Assembly (NCBI RefSeq): GCF_041601295.1
Contig: NZ_JBFIII010000018.1
Location: 1 to 35,194, forward strand
Length of the DNA stretch: 35,194 nucleotides
Direction of reading: 5' to 3'
Source of the DNA: Immundisolibacter sp.
GTDB lineage: Bacteria > Pseudomonadota > Gammaproteobacteria > Immundisolibacterales > Immundisolibacteraceae
Under the pieces are notes generated by a model, which was not told the origin of the DNA, did no database searches, and saw nothing but the letters and a program-made list of their open reading frames with translations. Position 1 is the stretch's first letter; every line of letters begins with the position of its first letter. A program made the translations under genes and the position numbers. This document shows positions 27,940 to 35,171 of this stretch, piece after piece.

Positions 27940-29198
27940 ATTTCGTCGCCCTACGCCAGCTGGCCGGCTTCACTCGCAAAGAAATCGCCACGCTGTGCGC
28001 CGTCACGGAGCGAACGGTGCGTAACTGGGAACAGCACATCACCACGCCGCCGCGCGCGATCATTCTGCTGCTACATCTGGCCGATGGGCAACTGGGTACG
28101 CTCGATGCAGCCTGGCACGGCTGGTGTATCCGCCGCGGCCACCTGTGGGCGCCGCAGCTGCTGGGCAAAGGGTTCACCCCGCAGCATCTGAAAACCTACG
28201 AGTACGTGTGGCAAGAGCGCGACGCGCTGCGTCGCGAACTCGCCCAAGCGCGCCGCCCTGAAATCCCGTCAAAAGATCAATTTTTGCCCCGTGGGGCAGT
28301 TCGGCCGGTGTCACTACCCCGGCCGAGGTACCCGGACCCGGCGACGGCGACCCCGACCGACTGCCCGCCGGGCACCCGACACGGTGCCCAGCAAGCGCAG
28401 TCCCCGACGCCCTGCTGTGGACGCTCTGAAGACCCCTCCAGGGCCTTCAGAGCGGCAAAGGCAAGCCCGAAGCCCGAGCGCGAAGCGGTGGCCACCGGGC
28501 AGCCGGCGCACAGCGGGAGGAAAGCCAAGAGGTCTTCAGGGTGGAAGACCGTGCCGCTGGAGGCGCTGCACAGCGGAAGCCCGCTGGTTCGGCTGGGCAG
28601 CTGCTCGACGGACGCCGCGCTGGTGGCAGCCTTGCGCTGCCGCCTCGTCGGCCGCACGGAACGCGATCGCGGCAGCCTGGAAAGATTCCAGGGCGGGAAC
28701 GGGTCAGGCGACGGCGAACACCGCAGCGTTGGCGACCGGAAACTCGGTCCACTCCTCGTAAGTCACACAGCTGAAGCCGCCCAGAACCAGCGGCCGGCGC
28801 CCGGACAGATGATCCAGCGTGCAGACTGTTTCCGGGAAGGCGTCGTTCTGCATGAAGACGGCGCTGTCGTGCAGGTACCGGTAATTCTCGACCTGCAGCG
28901 CCTCGATGATGTCCGCCGCTTCGATCAACTCCGCCATGTCGGGCTGAATGCGCTGCATCTCGCGGTAAAACCGGATCAGCTCAGCGCGACGAATCTCGGT
29001 CAAACGCTGCACGGGAGCTGGCATGAATACACCTCCGAAGAATCGGACGATGCAGCAGTCGACCCAGACAGGCTCAACGCTAATAATGAGGCAACCATTG
29101 GCGATGACGCGGTGCGGTCGCTGGACGCGCCCGCCTCCGCGTCATATACCAAAAGCTATCTATTATGCGCAATTAGAAAGCGCAAGGATTGCCTCTAG
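27936..29198 (+). CDS. Phage-type HTH protein (DUF3653-like N-terminus) with a dubious long tail
   Basis: Residues 1-110 look real. A helix-turn-helix (RKEIATLCAVTERTVRNWE, residues 14-32) is followed by a helix and then the W-GW-RRG-LW-P pattern at 60-80 and a charged helix ending ELAQARRP. This resembles small HTH proteins annotated DUF3653 in filamentous phages and prophages, probably regulators. After about residue 110 (near 28265) the frame stays open to 29198 with low-complexity, proline- and arginine-rich sequence. It runs antisense through another gene and out of the element, so the true product probably ends earlier through a lost stop or frameshift. A tga in another frame at 28259-28261 would end it just after ARRP. 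The start is a GTG inside a hairpin, with a poor ribosome site, and the frame is open back to 27840. Confidence 0.6.
   Translation: MDFVALRQLAGFTRKEIATLCAVTERTVRNWEQHITTPPRAIILLLHLADGQLGTLDAAWHGWCIRRGHLWAPQLLGKGFTPQHLKTYEYVWQERDALRRELAQARRPEIPSKDQFLPRGAVRPVSLPRPRYPDPATATPTDCPPGTRHGAQQAQSPTPCCGRSEDPSRAFRAAKASPKPEREAVATGQPAHSGRKAKRSSGWKTVPLEALHSGSPLVRLGSCSTDAALVAALRCRLVGRTERDRGSLERFQGGNGSGDGEHRSVGDRKLGPLLVSHTAEAAQNQRPAPGQMIQRADCFREGVVLHEDGAVVQVPVILDLQRLDDVRRFDQLRHVGLNALHLAVKPDQLSATNLGQTLHGSWHEYTSEESDDAAVDPDRLNANNEATIGDDAVRSLDAPASASYTKSYLLCAIRKRKDCL
28269..28703. other. Non-coding, palindrome-rich interval of the element
   Basis: About 435 bases without a convincing gene; the open frames here have no ribosome site and biased composition. 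It holds perfect hairpins: 28422-28454 (10-bp outer stem CGCTCTGAAG/CTTCAGAGCG with an inner CCC/GGG), 28531-28550 (7-bp stem GGTCTTC/GAAGACC), 28625-28641 (6-bp stem), 28676-28692 (7-bp stem CCTGGAA/TTCCAGG, three-base loop), and the 10-base palindrome at 28662-28671. GCACAGCGG is repeated at 28508 and 28568. Such a cluster is what a filamentous-phage intergenic region with origins and packaging signal looks like; that role is inferred. Confidence 0.6.
28704..29024 (-). CDS. Hypothetical protein of the dif-integrated element
   Basis: A 106-residue soluble protein that I do not recognise. The first 55 residues are predicted helical and charged (RRAELIRFYREMQRIQPDMAELIEAADIIEAL), followed by a more beta-like half with LDHLSGRRPLVLGGFSCVTYEEWTEF. 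There are no membrane segments. A perfect GGAGGT ribosome site (29031-29036 on the opposite strand) lies seven to eight bases before the ATG at 29022-29024, which is the best argument that it is expressed. It points left, toward the palindrome-rich interval and convergent with the HTH gene. A small regulatory or replication-accessory role in the element is possible but cannot be shown. Confidence 0.65.
   Translation of the reverse strand: MPAPVQRLTEIRRAELIRFYREMQRIQPDMAELIEAADIIEALQVENYRYLHDSAVFMQNDAFPETVCTLDHLSGRRPLVLGGFSCVTYEEWTEFPVANAAVFAVA
29146..29173 (-). other. dif-like right attachment site
   Basis: The XerC arm TTATGCGCAAT (29163-29173) is identical to that of the left dif. The central hexamer TATCTA (29157-29162) differs by one base. 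The XerD arm ATACCAAAAGC (29146-29156) keeps only 4 of 11 positions. A good XerC arm with a degenerate XerD arm is the layout known for attP sites of XerC-first phages such as VGJphi. This would be the right junction of the integrated element, with chromosomal DNA resuming at about 29163. Confidence 0.8.
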
Positions 29199-29244
29199 GG
29201 GATTGCGGGCCCACAAAAGTCGCCGACCGGTGACCGGCCCATCT

Positions 29245-29257
29245 CCGTGTTACACGG
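29245..29257. promoter_or_regulatory. Candidate operator palindrome upstream of the CoA operon
   Basis: A perfect palindrome with 6-base arms CCGTGT and ACACGG around a single T, immediately followed by TATCCT (29258-29263), a possible -10 box about 58 bases before the first ATG of the operon. It could bind a dimeric repressor of TetR or similar type; no regulator gene is adjacent in the window. Confidence 0.35.
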
Positions 29258-29320
29258 TATCCTAGCCAGCGACCACGCTCGCCTGTGCAGACGCAGCCAA
29301 ATTCACCAGCAGGAGGATTC

Positions 29321-30112
29321 ATGTACCAGGGTTACCAGCGCCTCAAGTTCCAACGGGATGACAGCATCCTGACCATCTTTCTGTCCAACCCAAATGCACG
29401 TAATGCGGTCGACGCCGACATGCACGCCGAACTGGCGCGGGTGTTTCTGGAAGTGGCGCTGGATACGGACACGCGCGTTGTCGTGCTGACCGGTGACCCG
29501 GACGGCAAGGCGTTCTGTGCCGGTGGCGACCTGAAGTGGATCGAGGGAATCGAAGGCCAGGGCGAACGCTTCGCACTGGTGCTCAAGGAGGGTCTCGACA
29601 TTGTCAGGACCATGACCAACACGCCGCAGCCGATCGTATCCATGATCAACGGCCACGCCATGGGCCTGGGCGCCACCATCGGCTTGTTCGCGGACGTGAG
29701 CTTCATGGACGAGACAGCCAAAATCGCCGACCCGCACGTGTCGATCGGCGTGGTCGCCGGTGACGGTGGCGCCGTGATCTGGCCGCTGCTGATTGGTCCC
29801 AATCGAGCGAAGGAGTTCCTGATGACCGGCGATGCCATGTCCGGCGCCCAGGCGGCTTCCATCGGCCTGGTCAACCATGCCGTACCGGCGGCCGAATTGC
29901 ACGACCGTGCCTACGCTTTCGCCCGCAAGCTGGCCACCGGCCCGCAGCTGGCCATCCAGCTGACCAAGCGCTCGGTGAACCTGTTTGTCGGTCAGGTCAT
30001 CGAACAGGTGCTGACCGCTTCACTGGCCATGGAAGGGTTGACCTTTGCCAGTGCCGACCACCGCGAGGCCTTGCGCGCGTTCTTCGCCAAGGAAAAGCCC
30101 AAGTTCCAGTAA
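29321..30112 (+). CDS. Enoyl-CoA hydratase/isomerase family protein (first crotonase-fold gene)
   Basis: A 263-residue crotonase-fold protein. The oxyanion-hole segments are AFCAGGDLKW (65-73) and NGHAMGLGATIG (110-121). The positions of the two hydratase glutamates (Glu144 and Glu164 of rat crotonase) are Thr119 and His139 here, so it is unlikely to be a normal enoyl-CoA hydratase. A GVVAGDGGA loop is at 143-151. A textbook AGGAGG (29311-29316) precedes the ATG at 29321 and decides the start against an upstream in-frame codon. First gene of a rightward operon of CoA-ester enzymes. The substrate is unknown. Confidence 0.9.
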   Translation: MYQGYQRLKFQRDDSILTIFLSNPNARNAVDADMHAELARVFLEVALDTDTRVVVLTGDPDGKAFCAGGDLKWIEGIEGQGERFALVLKEGLDIVRTMTNTPQPIVSMINGHAMGLGATIGLFADVSFMDETAKIADPHVSIGVVAGDGGAVIWPLLIGPNRAKEFLMTGDAMSGAQAASIGLVNHAVPAAELHDRAYAFARKLATGPQLAIQLTKRSVNLFVGQVIEQVLTASLAMEGLTFASADHREALRAFFAKEKPKFQ

Positions 30113-30151
30113 ATCGCCGTTCAGGCCCCTGCCCCACGATTGAGTACCGCC

Positions 30152-30931
30152 ATGGAAACCCTGACTTATACCGTTGATGGAGCTGTTGGCACGCTAACCC
30201 TGAATCGCCCGGAAGTACGCAACGCCATGAACGGGCGGATGCTGGAGGAGCTGCGCCAGACCTTGGAGGCAGTGAACCTGGACACCGCCGTGCGGGTGCT
30301 GGTACTGCGCGGGTCCGGGCCGGTATTTTGCGCCGGGGGCGATCTGCGCGATCTTTTTACGGACACGCACCCGGTGGCTATCCGCAACCTGCTCAGCCAC
30401 CGTATTCGGCCGTTGTCGCGTGCTCTGATCTTGCTGGACAAGCCGGTCGTGTGTGCGCTGCATGGCGCAGTCGCGGGAGCGGGTCTGGTACTGGCGCTGG
30501 GCGCGGACTTCGTTATCGCCAGCGAGGAAGCCAGCTTTGTCACGGCATTTGGCAAGATCGGCGCCATCCCGGACGCCGGCGTGATGTGGCTGTTGGCCCA
30601 GCACGTCGGTCTGATGCGCGCCAAGGACATCGTCATGCGGGCGCGTACGCTCACCGCGGCACAGGCGCTGGAACTGGGCATCTATACCGAGGTTGTGCCC
30701 AAATCGGGCTTCGAGGATGTGCTCCAGGGCCTGGTCGCGGAGTTGGCCGATGGCCCGACCCTGGCCATGGCGTTTGCCAAGCACGCCCTGCGCGACGCGC
30801 TGCGCATGCCGTTTGACGCCTTCATGGACCTTGAGGCCGCCGGCCAGGGCTTGATGCACGCTTCGCATGATCACAAGGAAGGCGTGCAAGCCTTCCTCGA
30901 AAAACGCCAACCGCGTTTTACAGGTAACTGA
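30152..30931 (+). CDS. Enoyl-CoA hydratase/isomerase family protein, PaaG-like
   Basis: A 259-residue crotonase-fold protein. Oxyanion-hole segments are FCAGGDLRDL (59-68) and HGAVAGAGLVLALG (104-117). The hydratase glutamate positions are Val113 and Phe133. An aspartate at 141 (KIGAIPDAGVMWLL) occupies the place of the catalytic Asp of PaaG-type isomerases, which read IGLIPDSGG. An isomerase role on a ring- or enoyl-CoA is therefore more likely than hydration. The ATG at 30152 is preferred over a TTG four codons upstream. It follows the first crotonase gene by 39 bases and precedes the MaoC-fold gene by five. Confidence 0.88.
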   Translation: METLTYTVDGAVGTLTLNRPEVRNAMNGRMLEELRQTLEAVNLDTAVRVLVLRGSGPVFCAGGDLRDLFTDTHPVAIRNLLSHRIRPLSRALILLDKPVVCALHGAVAGAGLVLALGADFVIASEEASFVTAFGKIGAIPDAGVMWLLAQHVGLMRAKDIVMRARTLTAAQALELGIYTEVVPKSGFEDVLQGLVAELADGPTLAMAFAKHALRDALRMPFDAFMDLEAAGQGLMHASHDHKEGVQAFLEKRQPRFTGN

Positions 30932-30936
30932 TACCC

Positions 30937-31386
30937 ATGAACATCCAATGGTGGGAAGACTACGAGGCCGACTGGACCTTGAACACCGGCCGGCGCACGG
31001 TGACCGAGTTCGACATCCTGAGCTTCGTCACCCTGGTCGGCATGAACGAGGCGCTGTTCATGGACGCCGAGTACATCGCCAAGGACACGCCGTTTGGTCG
31101 GCGCATCGCGCCCGGCGCGCTGGTGTTCAGCTACGCCGAGGGGCTGGTGATCCAGACCGGCCATTTGAACGGCAGCGCCATTGCCTTTCTGGGCTCCGAA
31201 ATGAAAATGCAGGGTCCGGTGTACCTGGGTGACACGATCCAGGTGACTGTCGCCCTGGCTGACAAGCGCGAGACCTCAAAGCCGGACCGGGGCCTGGTCA
31301 CTACCCGCAACCGGGTCACGAACCAGTCCGGCCAACCGGTGCTTGAATACCTGGCAACGCGCATGCTGCGCCGCCGGCCGCGCTAA
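30937..31386 (+). CDS. MaoC-family hot-dog-fold protein
   Basis: A 149-residue single hot-dog domain. The N-terminal RTVTEFDILSFVTLVG segment and the later TPFGRRIAPGALVFSYAEGL are typical of MaoC acyl-CoA dehydratase relatives, and GPVYLGDTIQV lies in the second half. In the usual GDxxPxH motif, the catalytic Asp is Met36 and the His is Phe41 (GMNEALFMD at 35-43). It may therefore be a non-hydratase binder or thioesterase-like subunit, or belong to a MaoC subgroup with other chemistry. Its start lies five bases after the previous stop, so it is co-translated with the crotonase genes. Confidence 0.85.
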   Translation: MNIQWWEDYEADWTLNTGRRTVTEFDILSFVTLVGMNEALFMDAEYIAKDTPFGRRIAPGALVFSYAEGLVIQTGHLNGSAIAFLGSEMKMQGPVYLGDTIQVTVALADKRETSKPDRGLVTTRNRVTNQSGQPVLEYLATRMLRRRPR

Positions 31387-31422
31387 CCCAGCCCCTCCCC
31401 CACCTGCTTCAGGGATTCCGCC

Positions 31423-33558
31423 ATGAGCCACGCTTTCAATACGTCCGAGATTGACCAGCTGGAACACCGTGCGGGCGAATCCCTGTACGGCGACGGCGCT
31501 CTGGTGGTGCTCAAAGGCATGCTCGAAGCGGGCATCAGCTATTTTGGCGGCTATCCGGGCGCGCCGACGGCCAACCTGATCGACGCCGCTGCGGACGCCT
31601 ATGAGCCGGTACTCAAGAAATACGGCGTGTACGTGGAGTCCTCGGCCAACGAGATGTCCGCCGCCGCCATGTGTACAGCGTCCGTATTCGCCCCGGTGCG
31701 CGGCGCAGTGACCTGGAAAGTGCTCGGTAACGGCGTATCCACGGACGTGGTCGACCACATCTCGCAGATCGGCGTGCTGGGCGGCTGCGTGCTGGTGGTC
31801 GGCGAAGACTATGGCGTGTCCAGCACCACGGTCGCGCAGCGCACCCTGCCCTGGGCGATGAAATCCGGGATCGTGGTAATCGATCCCCGGGCTGATCAGC
31901 AACTGCTGCTGCGCATGACCCGCGAGAGCTTCGAATTGTCGGAACTGTCCACCTGCGTGGTGGCACTGTTGCTGCGTCCGCAGTTGTCGCACGCCAATGC
32001 CAAGGTCGAGGTGGGCGACAACAAGATCGGCGAGTACAACGTGATCAGCAAGCTGAAGGCCGGTATCAAGGATCCGAGCCGCTACCCGTTGCCGCCCAAC
32101 ACCCAGCGCCAGGAGCTCGAGCGCTACCGCGACCGCCTGCCCAGGGCACGCGAGTACATCATTGCCCAGGGTCTTAACGAAACCTTCGGGGCGCCCGACA
32201 CGCCGATCGGCCTGATCACTCACGGCACCGTCTTCAACACCGTCATGCGCCTGTTGTCCCTGCTGGGCCTGGCCGATGAGGATGGCGTGACCGATCCGGC
32301 CATCAGCCTGCTCCAACTGAACGTCATCAATCCCTTGTGCGACGATCAGATCGTCGATTTCATCAAGGACAAGCGCGAGGTGCTGTTGGTCGAGGAAGGC
32401 CAGCCGGACCTGATGGAGCAGCAAATCCGCGCCATGCTGCACCAGCGCGGCGTCAGTACGCCGTTTCATGGCCATGACCTGATCCCTGGCGTCGGCGAAC
32501 TGGTGCCCGGGCGTGTGCTGCAGCCGTTAACCGAGTTCATGGCCCGCCTGCTGCCGGAACGTGCCGACAACCTGCGCGCCACAGCCACGGCGTACCTGGA
32601 GCGGCAAAAGCTGGCGGCGACCTTGTTCCCACGGCCGGTCACACCGCGCCCGCCGACCTTCTGTACCGGCTGTCCGGAGCGGCCGGTGTTCAGCATGATG
32701 AAAATCAACGAGATGCTCACCGGCCAGAAGGACTGGCATGCCACCGACGTCGGCTGCTACGGCATGGCGGGTTTGGCGCCGTTCCACATGGCTGACTCCA
32801 ACATCGGCATGGGCGGTGGCCTGGCCGCTGCCAGCGCGCTGTCGGCCATGTCGGAACAGAAGAACGTCTCTGTGGTTGGCGATGGCACCTTGTGGCACTC
32901 GGCCCTCAACACCTGCGTGGTGAACGGTCTTTACAACAAACAGGATGCCACCTACCTGGTACTCGACAATAAGTGGACCGCCATGACCGGCGCCCACGAG
33001 AACCCCAACTCCGGCCCGCAGCTCACCGGTCAGGCCAGCGGCGGCGTGTTCAATATTGAGCGCACCTTCAAGGGCCTGGGCGTCAAGCACGTCCAGAAAG
33101 CCAACCCCTACAATTTCCGCGACTTTCAGAAGAAACTGAAAAAAATCCAGGCCGACCCGGACCCGCAGCTACGGGTGCTGATTTCCGAAGCCGAATGCCA
33201 GCTGCAGCGCCAGCGTACGTTCAAGCCGATGCGCGCCAAGGCGATTGCCGAAGGTAAGCGTACGGAAGTCGAGCGCCTGGGCGTGGACGAGGAGGTCTGC
33301 GTTGGTGACCACTCCTGCATGCGCGTCAACGGCTGCCCCTCGTTGACGCTGGAGGAATCACCGAACACGCTCAAGAGCGCACCGGTGGCGGCCATCGACA
33401 CCACCTGCGTCGGTTGTGGCGTGTGTGGCGAAATTGCCCATGCGGCCCAGCTTTGCCCGTCCTTTCACAAAGTGACGGTCGTGCGCAACGCCGGTCGCTT
33501 CGAGCGTTTCATGCAGAAACTCAGTGAGCGCCTGCTGCCGGCGCTGCGCGCCGCCTGA
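31423..33558 (+). CDS. Indolepyruvate:ferredoxin oxidoreductase-like alpha subunit (TPP, Fe-S)
   Basis: A 711-residue subunit resembling IorA. An N-terminal 2-oxoacid oxidoreductase domain (GISYFGGYPGAPTANLIDA) is followed by a transketolase-like C-terminal/linker domain, then a TPP-binding domain with the CTGCPERPVF motif (Cys414 and Cys417) and GDGTLWHS...LDNKWTAMTG (GDG at 486-488). The C-terminal ferredoxin-like domain has CxxCxxC at 662, 665 and 668 with Cys678, plus Cys626, Cys632 and Cys638, enough for two [4Fe-4S] clusters. Enzymes of this family convert aryl-pyruvates plus CoA to aryl-acetyl-CoA, reducing ferredoxin. The substrate here is unproven. It is separated from the MaoC gene by 36 bases and from the beta subunit by 14. 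Confidence 0.9.
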   Translation: MSHAFNTSEIDQLEHRAGESLYGDGALVVLKGMLEAGISYFGGYPGAPTANLIDAAADAYEPVLKKYGVYVESSANEMSAAAMCTASVFAPVRGAVTWKVLGNGVSTDVVDHISQIGVLGGCVLVVGEDYGVSSTTVAQRTLPWAMKSGIVVIDPRADQQLLLRMTRESFELSELSTCVVALLLRPQLSHANAKVEVGDNKIGEYNVISKLKAGIKDPSRYPLPPNTQRQELERYRDRLPRAREYIIAQGLNETFGAPDTPIGLITHGTVFNTVMRLLSLLGLADEDGVTDPAISLLQLNVINPLCDDQIVDFIKDKREVLLVEEGQPDLMEQQIRAMLHQRGVSTPFHGHDLIPGVGELVPGRVLQPLTEFMARLLPERADNLRATATAYLERQKLAATLFPRPVTPRPPTFCTGCPERPVFSMMKINEMLTGQKDWHATDVGCYGMAGLAPFHMADSNIGMGGGLAAASALSAMSEQKNVSVVGDGTLWHSALNTCVVNGLYNKQDATYLVLDNKWTAMTGAHENPNSGPQLTGQASGGVFNIERTFKGLGVKHVQKANPYNFRDFQKKLKKIQADPDPQLRVLISEAECQLQRQRTFKPMRAKAIAEGKRTEVERLGVDEEVCVGDHSCMRVNGCPSLTLEESPNTLKSAPVAAIDTTCVGCGVCGEIAHAAQLCPSFHKVTVVRNAGRFERFMQKLSERLLPALRAA

Positions 33559-33572
33559 CCGGGGGAGTCCAT

Positions 33573-35162
33573 ATGTCACGGCAAGACCGCGCTACGCGCG
33601 TCCTCATTGGCACTGTCGGCGGTCAGGGCGGTGGTGTGCTGGCCGACTGGATGGTCAAGGGTCTGATCAACGCCGGCTGGCAGGCACAGAGCATCGGTTT
33701 GCTCGGTCTTTCACAGCGTGCCGGCTCGGTCATTTATTACGTCGAGGCGCGGCCCCAAACCCAGCGCGCGCCGATCCTGTCGGCTTACGCCGTGCCCGGT
33801 GACGTCGACCTGCTGCTCAGCCAGGAGTTTCTGGAACTCGGTCGCCTGCTGCAGGGCGGTTTCGCGCATCCGGACTGCACCATCATCGCCAACACCTACC
33901 GCTACTACGGCACGCTGGAGAAAACGCCGGCCGAAGGCGGCATCTACCCGTCCGGGGTCATTCGCAAGGCGGCCGAGACGCTGTCCAGCGACAGCTACCT
34001 GTTTCATGCCCAGGAAGTGGTGGCGCGGGCCGGTCTGTCCCTGCTGTCGAGCAACGCCGTGCTCCTGGGCGCGGTGGTCGCAAGCAAAGTATTCGCACTG
34101 GCGCCCGAACCCTTTCGGACTGCCATCGAGGAAGCCGAGGTCGGCGTTGGCGACAACCTCAAGGCATTTGATCTTGGCTACCAGATGATGCGCGAGGGCA
34201 CCCTGCCACGTGCCCTGTTCAAGGAAAACGAAGTTCTCGACTGGCAGCAGCTCGCCGATCAGCGGGCACAGGCCTTGCCGCAACGGCGACGTGGCGAGTA
34301 CCGCAGCCTGCTTGACCAGGGACGCAGCGCCGTGCCGCCGCTGGCGCGGATCTTTGCCGAGGCCTGCTACCGCCTGCTGGATTTCCAGGATGCCGCCTAC
34401 GTGCGCGACTACATCGCCCGCGTGCAGGAAGTCCACACCGCGGAAACAGCAAGCTCAGGAGTCGATAACTCGGCTGTTACAGCCAGTTACGCGCAGCATC
34501 TTGCCAACTGGATGAGCTACGAGGACGCCCAGCGCGTGGCACAACTGAAGCTGCGCCCCGAGCGTTTCGCCAAGATGCGCGGTGACCACGGCGTGCGCGG
34601 CGAAGACCCGTTCTGGGTCGACGATTTCCTGGCTCCGGACCCGCCGCAGATCTACGGCATGTTGCCGGCACCCATCGGCCGCTGGATCCGCGCCCAGGGG
34701 CGCCGCTGGCGCGAGGACTTCGACCATATATCCATGCCTATGCGCGTGCGCATCAACCGGCCCTGGGGCTATTTGACGATGTCGCTGGTCGCGGCCATGC
34801 GCCACCTGCGCCGCCACTCGCTGCGCCACCACGAGGAACTGCTGCTGCTGCAACGCTGGCGCGACGCCGTGCTGTTGTGGCTGGGGCACGATGCCGCGCT
34901 TGGCCGGCTGGCCGCCGACGCCGGCCGTGTGGTCAAGGGCTATGGCCGGGTGCGCGACAAGGCGCTCGATGATCTTTGGACATTCATCGACCAAGGTCTG
35001 CCGCTGCTCGAACAACTCGCGGCCGCCGGCGGCGATGTGGCGACCGTGGGCGACGAGGCGCTCAAATTGCTGGCCAGTGAGGCCGGCAAGGGGAGCGCTT
35101 GCCTGTATCTGCTCCGCGACCGTCTGGCAGCGGCCCTGCCCACGGCCGGCGCCGCGGCCTAG
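33573..35162 (+). CDS. Indolepyruvate:ferredoxin oxidoreductase-like beta subunit with C-terminal DUF6537-like domain
   Basis: A 529-residue protein. Residues 1-190 are the gamma-type catalytic domain of 2-oxoacid oxidoreductases (LIGTVGGQGGGVLADWMVKGL and the later LGLSQRAGSVIYYVE). The remaining ~330 residues form an alpha-helical, Arg- and His-rich domain (SYEDAQRVAQLKLRPERF, MLPAPIGRWIRAQGRRWREDF, LRRHSLRHHEELLLLQRW) that corresponds, from memory, to DUF6537. E. coli-type or archaeal IorB is only about 200 residues, so this is the long bacterial form. A GGGGGAG ribosome site precedes the ATG at 33573. It should pair with the alpha subunit. Confidence 0.87.
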   Translation: MSRQDRATRVLIGTVGGQGGGVLADWMVKGLINAGWQAQSIGLLGLSQRAGSVIYYVEARPQTQRAPILSAYAVPGDVDLLLSQEFLELGRLLQGGFAHPDCTIIANTYRYYGTLEKTPAEGGIYPSGVIRKAAETLSSDSYLFHAQEVVARAGLSLLSSNAVLLGAVVASKVFALAPEPFRTAIEEAEVGVGDNLKAFDLGYQMMREGTLPRALFKENEVLDWQQLADQRAQALPQRRRGEYRSLLDQGRSAVPPLARIFAEACYRLLDFQDAAYVRDYIARVQEVHTAETASSGVDNSAVTASYAQHLANWMSYEDAQRVAQLKLRPERFAKMRGDHGVRGEDPFWVDDFLAPDPPQIYGMLPAPIGRWIRAQGRRWREDFDHISMPMRVRINRPWGYLTMSLVAAMRHLRRHSLRHHEELLLLQRWRDAVLLWLGHDAALGRLAADAGRVVKGYGRVRDKALDDLWTFIDQGLPLLEQLAAAGGDVATVGDEALKLLASEAGKGSACLYLLRDRLAAALPTAGAAA

Positions 35163-35171
35163 CCAGCCGCC

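Larger units (their letters stand above)
27829..29173. mobile_element. Xer-exploiting integrated element (IMEX), putative inovirus satellite or remnant
   Basis: The segment is bounded by the full dif site (27829-27856) and a dif-like site (29146-29173) that shares the exact 11-base XerC arm. If strand exchange occurred at the XerC edge, the inserted DNA is about 27846-29162, roughly 1.3 kb. Inside are an HTH gene like those of filamentous phages, an opposite-strand 106-residue orphan gene, and at least five hairpins or palindromes in the non-coding stretches. There is no replication initiator, coat or morphogenesis gene and no integrase, as expected if the element uses host XerC/XerD and a helper phage, or is a decayed remnant. 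Identity as an inovirus satellite is inference. Confidence 0.75.

Noticed and set aside
28277..28657. Minus-strand 126-codon frame inside the integrated element
   Set aside because: GTG start without a ribosome site, biased composition, and it overlaps the hairpin cluster; treated as non-coding.
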